DNA from: Christensenella sp964592155
Lineage (GTDB): Bacteria; Bacillota; Clostridia; Christensenellales; Christensenellaceae
Reading direction: 5' to 3'
DNA: 6,815 nucleotides
Assembly (NCBI GenBank): GCA_964592155.1
Contig: CAZQDA010000120.1
Span: 1 to 6,815 of the forward strand
Made by a program: the position numbers and the translations under genes. The notes below the pieces were generated by a model. That model was not told the DNA's origin. It saw only the letters and a list, made by a program, of their open reading frames with translations, and searched no databases. Positions 1 to 5,801 of this stretch are shown in pieces. How positions within the stretch are numbered: the first letter of the stretch is position 1; each line of letters begins with the position of its first letter.

Positions 1-996
1 ATTGAGAAGTAAATACGAATCCACACCCATGCCCTGCGCCGCTTCCATCTCCGCGGCACAAAAAGTATCCCGATACCATTTTAAAGAAAATCCCGCCGCA
101 AGCGTGCAGCTCATCACCGTCCACGCATCCGGAACCGCTGCGCAAAACGTGTGTACCCGTCCCGCCTTATCTACGGTTACGCGATTGGAGTGCGCAAAAA
201 TAACGCCCGATGTTCCAATGGTCGTAAACGCCTTTCCCTCCTTTACAACGCCTGTGCCTACCGCGGCAGCGGCATTGTCTCCTGCGCCACCCACCACAGG
301 CGTGCCTGCCGCGAGTCCCGTCAGCTTTGCCGCCTGCTCGTTCACCGTTCCTGTAATCTCACATGATTCATGCACGGTTCCCAGCATCGCGCTGTCAATT
401 TCGAGCTTGTCAAGAACCTCCTCAGACCATTTACGCTTGGTGATATCGAGCAGATTCATGCCTGATGCGTCACTTACTTCCGTCGCATACTCCCCCGTCA
501 ACATATACCGAATGTAATCCTTGGGCAAAAGGATGTGCGCGCAACGCTCATAATTTTGCGGCTCATGCTTTCTTACCCAAAGGATCTTGCCCGCCGTAAA
601 GCCTGTAACCGCAGGATTTGCCGTAATTTCAATTAACCGTTCTTTCCCCACAGCTTGGGTGATTTCCTCACATTCCCTGCTCGTTCTGCCGTCGCACCAC
701 AAAATGGCGTTACGAATCACTTCACCCTCTTTTGTAAGCATAACCAATCCGTGCATTTGTCCGGAAATGCCCACTCCTTTGATCTCTTTTGCCTGTATGC
801 CCGACACGCCGATTACCTGTGCAACCGTTTTACAAACTGCCTTCCACCAGTCGTGCGGTTCTTGCTCCGCCCAGCCGTTTTGCGGCTGATAAAGAGGATA
901 TTCTGCTGTTGCGCTCGCCTTTGCAGCTCCTCTTTCGTCAAACAGCACCGTCTTTGTGCCTGATGTTCCTACATCAATTCCGATTAAATAGCTCAT
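1..996 (-). CDS. xylB: Xylulokinase-like FGGY carbohydrate kinase (C-terminus beyond window)
   Basis: ATP-dependent cytosolic sugar kinase, most likely D-xylulose to D-xylulose 5-phosphate, feeding the pentose phosphate pathway. I translated this frame by hand from ATG 996 to the left edge: 332 codons with no stop, so about two thirds of a family usually near 490-500 residues. Seen: N-terminal phosphate-binding motif GIDVGTSGTKT (residues 6-16, Asp8), SGQMHGL (78-84), GGAGDNAAAAVGTG around Asp240, the probable catalytic base, IGTSGV (260-265) and HTFCAAVP (282-289). GDNAA and SGQMHG are typical of xylulokinases within FGGY. The start has a GAGGGGG box (1001-1007) four bases upstream. It lies 63 bases after the binding-protein stop, so it should be co-transcribed with that transporter. 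A related FGGY substrate such as another ketopentose cannot be excluded; the C-terminal half of the ATP domain is not visible. Confidence 0.93.
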   Translation of the reverse strand, partial: MSYLIGIDVGTSGTKTVLFDERGAAKASATAEYPLYQPQNGWAEQEPHDWWKAVCKTVAQVIGVSGIQAKEIKGVGISGQMHGLVMLTKEGEVIRNAILWCDGRTSRECEEITQAVGKERLIEITANPAVTGFTAGKILWVRKHEPQNYERCAHILLPKDYIRYMLTGEYATEVSDASGMNLLDITKRKWSEEVLDKLEIDSAMLGTVHESCEITGTVNEQAAKLTGLAAGTPVVGGAGDNAAAAVGTGVVKEGKAFTTIGTSGVIFAHSNRVTVDKAGRVHTFCAAVPDAWTVMSCTLAAGFSLKWYRDTFCAAEMEAAQGMGVDSYLLLN

Positions 997-1059
997 ACTG
1001 CCCCCTCAACTGCTTCCGTTATTACTTTTGCAATCATATTTCATTTCTCTTCCATTTCT

Positions 1060-2124
1060 TTAATATCCGGAGTGACCTTGATACTCCTCCACGTTGCTCT
1101 TTGTGATGACAGGGCACTCAAGCTCTATATAGTTAGGTATCTTCTCCCCGTTCATCACTTTTACACCGGCGAATATGCCCGCCGGCATAGGAATCGGATA
1201 TGCTACTACCGCGTCAATATATCCTGTGCTCACCGCATCGAGCGCCGATTCCTGCGCATCAATGCTTACAATTGGAATGTTACGCCCCGCTGCTTTCAAG
1301 GCCTGTATAATTCCCATGGTCATCACATCCGACTGGCTGAAAATCGCATCGATATCACCATCATTTGGGAAACGCTGCAGCAGGTCTTCCATCTCCCCCA
1401 AACCACGCGTCTGTAAAAAATCCGCATATGGCGCGGCAATTACTTCAATATCAGAGCCCTCAATCCCCTGCGCGAAGCCAATATGCCTGTCGTTTGTATT
1501 GGAAGCAGCCGGTGCTCCCTGTATTTCGACGACCTTTCCGGTTCCTCCCAAAAGTTTCACCATGGCTTCTCCCGCTTTTTTCCCAATTTTCACATCGTCC
1601 GCTTTGACAACGGACTCATATTCCGCGGGCACATAACGATCCACGCAAACCACAGGAATCCCCGCGTGCTTCAGTCGTTCAAACGCGGGTACCATCGCCT
1701 CTTTTTCTACCGGATCGATTACAAGAACGTCGATCCCTTTTGCAATATAGTCATCAATGATAGCGCTTTGCGTCACCGGATCGCCATCACCGTTTCCAAT
1801 TACAAAATCCATATTCGGAAAATACTTCCTCAACGTATCCTCCGCCATCACTTTCGTACCGCCTCCATAAGGAAAGCGCATCGACGAAACGATGACTCCC
1901 ATCGTTCCCCTGTATTCTTCGAGCGGTTTTTGGGGTACGAGTTCTTGCGCGGCAGTCAAAGTACAGTAAATCCCAAAATCAATCGGCTGTCCATCTTCCG
2001 AAAAAACAACAGTATCGCCATCCTGTTGAGTATGGTTAATGGGCGAACTCGTCACATGCACACAGGATGAAAAAAGCACAACTATTGCTGCGAGCAGCAA
2101 AACGGCTGTTTGTTTCCCTTTCAT
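1060..2124 (-). CDS. Sugar ABC transporter solute-binding lipoprotein (periplasmic-binding-protein type 4 / RbsB-like)
   Basis: Extracellular receptor that would capture a sugar and deliver it to the adjacent permease; 354 residues. The signal peptide has a basic start (MKGK), a hydrophobic core to residue 18 and a lipobox FSSC with Cys21 as lipidation site; Phe at -3 is unusual but tolerated. Residues 22-73 form an extra segment before the binding fold, which begins near TMGVIVSS (74-81). RbsB-type signatures: VIDPVEKEAMVPAFERL (135-151), VDR (161-163), GAPAASNTNDRHIGF (203-217), FSQSDVMTMGIIQAL (262-276) and VSIDAQ (286-291). ATG 2124 is chosen because it overlaps the permease stop as ATGA and has GGAG six bases upstream (2131-2134); GTG 2136 in frame is the alternative. 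The following kinase suggests a pentose or related ligand. The ligand cannot be read from the sequence. Confidence 0.9.
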   Translation of the reverse strand: MKGKQTAVLLLAAIVVLFSSCVHVTSSPINHTQQDGDTVVFSEDGQPIDFGIYCTLTAAQELVPQKPLEEYRGTMGVIVSSMRFPYGGGTKVMAEDTLRKYFPNMDFVIGNGDGDPVTQSAIIDDYIAKGIDVLVIDPVEKEAMVPAFERLKHAGIPVVCVDRYVPAEYESVVKADDVKIGKKAGEAMVKLLGGTGKVVEIQGAPAASNTNDRHIGFAQGIEGSDIEVIAAPYADFLQTRGLGEMEDLLQRFPNDGDIDAIFSQSDVMTMGIIQALKAAGRNIPIVSIDAQESALDAVSTGYIDAVVAYPIPMPAGIFAGVKVMNGEKIPNYIELECPVITKSNVEEYQGHSGY

Positions 2125-3125
2125 AATCCTCTCCACGCTTCCTTCATCCGCTGCTTCAGGTCTTTTATGGAAAGCAATATCGCTAAAATAATAATTACGC
2201 CTTTCATGATTTGCTGGATATACGTAGGAACCCCCGTAAGATTCAAAAGATTTGCCACTACCGTCATAAGAATGACACCGATCACCGTTCCCTCAACGCT
2301 CCCTTTGCCACCCGAAAGGCTGGTTCCGCCAATGACGATCGCCGCAATACTGTCAAGCGCCATCGTGCTCCCCGCAACCGGATGTCCCACATAAAGCCTA
2401 CAGGCAGTCACAACCCCTGCAAGTGCCGCAAATAAGCCGCATATGATATAGGTAAGCATAATGACACGCGTCGTACGCACTCCTGCAAGGCGAGCTCCCT
2501 CAAAACTGCTCCCTACACTATATATATAACGCCCAAATGGCACATATCGCAAAATCACTACGCAGATCACCGCCAACGCCGCAAAAAGGATAAACGGTCC
2601 CGGGATGCCGCCTACATTCCCATTGCCAAAAAAGTCGATTTCTGCACTTTGTGCTGTTGTAAACTCTACCGGAATCCCATCGCATATCAAAAGCGCAAGA
2701 CCTGCTGTGATGGACGATATTGCAAGTGTCATAATAAATGGCTGGATTCCCCAAAAAATCACGCCGAAGCCGTTCACAATCCCTACGATTATCCCCAAAA
2801 GAAGCGCACATACTAGTGCCAGCCAAATGTCATATCCTAATCTTGTCAGCAAAGAAAACACGATGCCAGAGACCGCTAGCACACCGCCTACGGAAAGGTC
2901 AATCCCTCCCGTGATAATAACAAACGTCATTCCTACGGCAACAATCCCCGTTGCAGACGCTTGCCGCGCAACATTTACAATATTTTGAAGCCTAAAAAAC
3001 TGCGGGGCAAAAATGACGATCAGAATAACAACAGCAGCGAGAAGCACAAGCATTGCCGCATTATTTTTGATTAATTTCGTTGCTGCTGTTTTACATGCCG
3101 ATCCCGGCTTTTCATTTGTGAACAT
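2121..3125 (-). CDS. Sugar ABC transporter permease, RbsC-like (BPD_transp_2 family)
   Basis: Integral membrane subunit of a CUT2-type sugar importer; it would form the channel as a homodimer. 334 residues, close to the usual length. A polar N-terminus (1-24) is followed by hydrophobic segments beginning near 25-42. Family motifs: VGMTFVIITGGIDLSVG (64-80) and the cytoplasmic coupling-loop motif IGGTSLSGGKGS (265-276), which docks to the ATPase; the last helix is KGVIIILAILLSI (308-320). It is the first gene after a terminator and a plausible promoter, with a modest AAAGGA ribosome site (3136-3141) ten bases before ATG 3125. Its stop overlaps the start of the binding-protein gene by four bases, so the two are translationally coupled. 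No ATPase gene precedes or follows within the window, which is unusual for this class. Specificity is unknown. Confidence 0.92.
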   Translation of the reverse strand: MFTNEKPGSACKTAATKLIKNNAAMLVLLAAVVILIVIFAPQFFRLQNIVNVARQASATGIVAVGMTFVIITGGIDLSVGGVLAVSGIVFSLLTRLGYDIWLALVCALLLGIIVGIVNGFGVIFWGIQPFIMTLAISSITAGLALLICDGIPVEFTTAQSAEIDFFGNGNVGGIPGPFILFAALAVICVVILRYVPFGRYIYSVGSSFEGARLAGVRTTRVIMLTYIICGLFAALAGVVTACRLYVGHPVAGSTMALDSIAAIVIGGTSLSGGKGSVEGTVIGVILMTVVANLLNLTGVPTYIQQIMKGVIIILAILLSIKDLKQRMKEAWRGL

Positions 3126-3162
3126 GCTGCCTATGTCCTTTCAGCCGTCCTGTTTTGTAGTC

Positions 3163-3190
3163 ATTGTAACAAATATTCTAATATTGAAAA
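3163..3190 (-). promoter_or_regulatory. Candidate sigma-A promoter of operon 2
   Basis: Read on the minus strand, a TACAAT -10 box (3163-3168, 5 of 6 to consensus) is preceded by a 16-base spacer and a weak TTTTCA -35 box (3185-3190, 4 of 6). Initiation near 3156 would give a leader of about 30 bases before the permease ATG at 3125. The spacer contains AATATT-AG-AATATT (3172-3185), a near-palindrome that could bind a regulator. AT-rich DNA upstream could help polymerase. Position between a terminator and a first gene supports the call; the -35 is poor and other AT-rich hexamers exist nearby. Confidence 0.5.
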
Positions 3191-3246
3191 ACTAACATTC
3201 TTGCGGTTTTATGGTGAAAAATTTCTTTTGCTTGCTGTATATCTTT

Positions 3247-3291
3247 AAAAAGCAGCAAAGCCGCCCATATTCGTGTGGACAGCTTTGCTGC
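3247..3291 (-). terminator. Strong Rho-independent terminator ending operon 1
   Basis: On the minus strand, GCAGCAAAGC (3282-3291) pairs perfectly with GCTTTGCTGC (3252-3261). The stem extends inward by five more pairs, TGTCC with GGGCG including two G-T wobbles, leaving a ten-base loop. TTTTT (3247-3251) follows at once. It begins 13 bases after the stop of the M24 enzyme gene, so it separates that operon from the downstream permease gene, which has its own promoter candidate. Confidence 0.93.
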
Positions 3292-3304
3292 AAAATAGAG
3301 AGAC

Positions 3305-4537
3305 TTAGTCTTTAAAGCTAATTCTTGGGAAATTTGTAAGAGTTTCCATGCCATCTTTGCGTACAACGATCGGATCCTCGGTGCGCACGCCCGTCAGATT
3401 TTCATCGATCACTGAAAGCTCATATGCAAATGTCTGCCCATCCACAAGCACATCCGGCGAATCCTTGCCAATCAGCGGCATTGGTTCTTCAGGATCCATG
3501 CCCGTTCCATGCGGTCCCAGACGGCCTGCACTCGGCGCGACAAGGAACTTTTCAATGCCTTCTCTTTGCGCCGCCGCACGGATGACAGCATCCGCTTCGT
3601 GGCCTGTCATTCCTGCATAAATCTCGTTGAGCCCCGTTTCAAATACACGATTCAGTTTTTCCAGCAGCTCAATCTTTGCCTTGGGCGCGTCTCCAAACAC
3701 GATGGTACGTGCAGAATCCGAACAATAATCATTGATACGGCAGCCATGATCCATCATGACCATATCTCCGCGGACGATCTGCTTGTCTGTAGGACGCTTG
3801 AAAAGCGACAACAGATTTTCTCCCGTCTGAACCATGATATCAAAGGCGATGCAATGTGCGCCCGATGCAAACATTGCCGCATATACCATGCTCTGCGCTT
3901 CTTTTTCTGTGATTCCGTCTTCCAGTACGTCATAGAGCATCTGTGCGCCGATATCCGCTACACGACCAGCGCGCCGCATCGTATTGATTTCCTTTTCCGT
4001 TTTGATTGATTTAAAGTATTCAATGATCTTGCTCTTGATAATCTGTGCATCCGGTATCCCTTTTTTGATCTCATTGAATATTTCAAGATCACAGAAGTTG
4101 TATCCGCACAGTCCCACCTTTTTTAACGGTTTTTTCTTATTGTAGTCAATCAGGAAACTGCTTAACCCTCCGCGGATTTCACGAATGTCGTCGCCCATGT
4201 ATTTCATTGCGGATTCTTCATGCGCCGCACGAATCTGGCTATCAGGCAGGAAGAATACCGGATCCGCGCCCGGAGCAATAAAAACGATCTCCGGCTGTGG
4301 ATATACGCCGTCTATGGTACGATAGTCGACCAGCCAGCGAATGTTGCTCATCCGATAGCAATCTCCGAAGACAAGCAGTGCGTCAAACCCGTCTTCCTCC
4401 GTCTTTGCTTTGGCACGCTCTACGCGTTCCCTGTAATCGTCTCCTGTGATGGTTTCGCCGAATCCATCCCAAATGCTCTCCTTGATCAACTGTTCAAATT
4501 TTGCAGGTAACATGTCCCTTGTCTTTTTTGCAATCAT
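3305..4537 (-). CDS. M24 family metalloenzyme (creatinase / aminopeptidase P superfamily), substrate uncertain
   Basis: 410 residues, no signal peptide, so cytosolic. The layout is a creatinase-type N-terminal domain (about 35-165) and an M24 pita-bread catalytic domain (about 185-395). All five canonical dinuclear metal ligands are present: Asp263 (MMDHG), Asp274 (YCSDSARTI), His343 (GPHGTGMD), Glu373 (AYELS) and Glu387 (VRTEDP). True creatinases lack this metal set, so creatine hydrolysis is not implied, although length and the C-terminal segment resemble that group. Members usually cleave Xaa-Pro peptides, but the substrate-contacting histidine after the GEN motif appears replaced by Phe246, and the one after HGxGxD seems absent (DPEEP, 348-352). 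ATG 4537 has AGGAGG (4546-4551) eight bases upstream. It follows the binding-protein gene by 32 bases and ends just before the terminator, so it is the last gene of a sugar-uptake operon. Automated pipelines would likely call it Xaa-Pro peptidase. Confidence 0.88.
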   Translation of the reverse strand: MIAKKTRDMLPAKFEQLIKESIWDGFGETITGDDYRERVERAKAKTEEDGFDALLVFGDCYRMSNIRWLVDYRTIDGVYPQPEIVFIAPGADPVFFLPDSQIRAAHEESAMKYMGDDIREIRGGLSSFLIDYNKKKPLKKVGLCGYNFCDLEIFNEIKKGIPDAQIIKSKIIEYFKSIKTEKEINTMRRAGRVADIGAQMLYDVLEDGITEKEAQSMVYAAMFASGAHCIAFDIMVQTGENLLSLFKRPTDKQIVRGDMVMMDHGCRINDYCSDSARTIVFGDAPKAKIELLEKLNRVFETGLNEIYAGMTGHEADAVIRAAAQREGIEKFLVAPSAGRLGPHGTGMDPEEPMPLIGKDSPDVLVDGQTFAYELSVIDENLTGVRTEDPIVVRKDGMETLTNFPRISFKD

Positions 4538-4550
4538 TTTTTTTGCCTCC

Positions 4551-4579
4551 TTTTATTTGTAAAACTTTTTTATTTGTAA
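4551..4579. repeat. 12-base direct repeat straddling the binding-protein stop codon
   Basis: The plus-strand 12-mer TTTTATTTGTAA occurs at 4551-4562 and again at 4568-4579, a period of 17 bases. On the coding strand one copy holds the last codons and stop of the binding-protein gene (TAC AAA TAA) and the other lies in the gap before the M24 gene, next to its ribosome site. It looks like a small tandem duplication with slippage between copies; a functional role is not evident. Confidence 0.7.
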
Positions 4580-5748
4580 GACTCCGTGGCCGCAAGCGCC
4601 CAATCCACATACGCTTCGGGGATGTCTACATTCTCTTTGTCCACAAGGATTGTCGGAACATTGATGACCTTATCAAGGCTATAGCCTAAAAGTTCGTTCA
4701 TAAAAATCGCCTTGATCGCCTCGCGGCCCTGGTCTACACTCCCTACGTCGACTGTTGCCGTCAATCCGCCGTTTCTGATCTGCTCAAAACCGGATTTCAA
4801 GCCGTCTGCGCCAACAACGATAATTCCTTCCTTGCCGTCCCACAGCTTAAGGCCCATTGCCTGCACTGCCTGAACCGCTCCCTGCGCCATTTCTTCATTT
4901 TCACCGTAGATGAAGTTTACATCAGGATTTGCCTGCAACAGGTTTTCCGCCGCTGCCATTCCCGCATCACGCACATATTCACCGCGCTGTTCACCCACAA
5001 TCGTAAGTCCCGGATTTTCGGAAACCGCTTCCATGAATCCATTCCGGCGCGATGTCGTCCAATGGCCGTCATTACCGGAGATAAACAGTATCTTCCCTTG
5101 TCCGTTCAACTTTTCAGCCGCATACTTCCCTACAAGATAACCGGACTGACGCGCGTTATCATAGCCGATAACAGATGTCGCCTTGATAGAATCAACATCC
5201 CACAATTCTGCCGGCATATTGAAAAGATATACCGCCGTGCCTGCCGCTGTCGCTTTTTCATAAACAGCATTCATCGAATCGAAGTCGCCCGCTGTGCATA
5301 CCAGCACCGCATCGAATTCTTTGGTCGCCCAGTTTTCGATGGTTGATACCTGCGACTCCACTGCATCATGTTCGCTCGGCGCAACAAACTCAAATTCAAA
5401 GTTTACGCCAAACCTGTCGTGCAGTTCATCCATCATTGTATAGGCCCCGTGCATAATGATGTCATAAAATTCCGAAGCTGCCGGCGGGGTGAATCCGATT
5501 TTAAATGTCTTGCCTTCCACCTTTGCGCGCACTGCGGCCTCCCATGCGGCGTCGCCCCACTGCCATGTTCCATTTGCAGCAGAAACGGCAGCAGGCGCCC
5601 CTGCATCCGCCGCATTGCTTGCTGCAGCAGATGACGTATTTGCCATTTCTGCCGGCTTATCTACGTTTCCGCAGCCCGTGAATAGAATAACGGCTGTTAG
5701 CAATACCGCAAGCACGATTCCCATCACTTTAAAGTGTCCTTTGTTCAT
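4570..5748 (-). CDS. Sugar ABC transporter solute-binding lipoprotein with long Ala/Ser linker (RbsB/YtfQ-like)
   Basis: Extracellular sugar receptor of operon 1; 392 residues. Signal peptide: MNKGHFK basic start, hydrophobic core 8-23, lipobox FTGC with Cys26 lipidated. Residues 27-60 are a low-complexity Ala/Ser/Asn tether that would hold the receptor off the membrane. The two-lobed periplasmic-binding fold runs from about 82 (TFKIGFTPPAASEF) to the end, with VIGYDNARQSGYLVGKY (193-209), ISGNDGHWTTSRRNGF (223-238), YGENEEMAQGAVQA (281-294), VVGADG (311-316) and TATVDVGSVDQGREAI (330-345). ATG 5748 is chosen because AGGAGG (5758-5763) sits nine bases upstream and it opens a normal signal peptide; an in-frame ATG at 5805 would add 19 residues and overlap the permease stop, but has no clear ribosome site. 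It lies between its permease and an M24 enzyme gene. The ligand is unknown. Confidence 0.92.
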   Translation of the reverse strand: MNKGHFKVMGIVLAVLLTAVILFTGCGNVDKPAEMANTSSAAASNAADAGAPAAVSAANGTWQWGDAAWEAAVRAKVEGKTFKIGFTPPAASEFYDIIMHGAYTMMDELHDRFGVNFEFEFVAPSEHDAVESQVSTIENWATKEFDAVLVCTAGDFDSMNAVYEKATAAGTAVYLFNMPAELWDVDSIKATSVIGYDNARQSGYLVGKYAAEKLNGQGKILFISGNDGHWTTSRRNGFMEAVSENPGLTIVGEQRGEYVRDAGMAAAENLLQANPDVNFIYGENEEMAQGAVQAVQAMGLKLWDGKEGIIVVGADGLKSGFEQIRNGGLTATVDVGSVDQGREAIKAIFMNELLGYSLDKVINVPTILVDKENVDIPEAYVDWALAATESYK

Positions 5749-5757
5749 TGTTCTTTT

Positions 5758-5763
5758 CCTCCT
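5758..5763 (-). promoter_or_regulatory. Ribosome binding site that fixes the start of the operon 1 binding protein
   Basis: Perfect AGGAGG on the minus strand, nine bases from ATG 5748. The four in-frame ATGs further upstream (from 5805 on) have nothing comparable, so this site decides the start and yields a standard lipoprotein signal. Confidence 0.85.
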
Positions 5764-5777
5764 GTGTTTTTTATTCA

Positions 5778-5798
5778 TTTGCATTGCCTTCATGCAAA
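5778..5798 (-). other. Small intercistronic hairpin between permease and binding-protein genes
   Basis: The coding strand reads TTTGCAT, a seven-base loop GAAGGCA, then ATGCAAA: a perfect seven-pair stem in the 53-base gap. It has no T-run directly after it and only two G-C pairs, so it is not a terminator. Such a stem could modestly protect or set a cut site for the binding-protein transcript, which usually needs more copies than the permease; this is inference and the stem is weak. Confidence 0.35.
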
Positions 5799-5801
5799 AA
5801 A

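Noticed and set aside
2..517. 171-codon open frame on the plus strand
   Set aside because: It lies wholly antisense to the kinase, whose minus-strand translation shows clear family motifs; the plus-strand product is rich in Ser/Thr/Pro/Ala with no recognisable domain.
1175..2070. Overlapping plus-strand open frames of 153 and 195 codons
   Set aside because: They are antisense to the operon 2 binding-protein gene and look like shadows of its codon bias; no ribosome site or motif supports them.
2122..2136. GTG 2136 as start of the operon 2 binding protein
   Set aside because: ATG 2124 gives the classic ATGA overlap, a suitable GGAG spacing and a normal lipoprotein signal; GTG adds only four residues.
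2285..2345. Apparent DNA repeat between the two permease genes (about 2285-2345 and 5945-6008)
   Set aside because: The similarity is the coding sequence of the conserved IGGTSLSGGKGS loop, expected from homology and not a separate repeat element.
2518..2826. 102-codon minus-strand frame inside the permease gene
   Set aside because: Same strand but a different frame within a well supported permease; no membrane-protein character and no start signal.
3126..3304. Riboswitch, tRNA or small RNA in the inter-operon gap
   Set aside because: After the terminator and promoter are accounted for, only about 60 AT-rich bases remain, with no conserved aptamer or cloverleaf visible.
3178..3366. 62-codon minus-strand frame overlapping the end of the M24 gene
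   Set aside because: It runs out of frame through the M24 C-terminus and straight through the terminator hairpin, and has no ribosome site.
3509..4009. 166-codon plus-strand open frame
   Set aside because: Antisense to the M24 catalytic domain, Cys/His/Arg-rich shadow composition and no domain.
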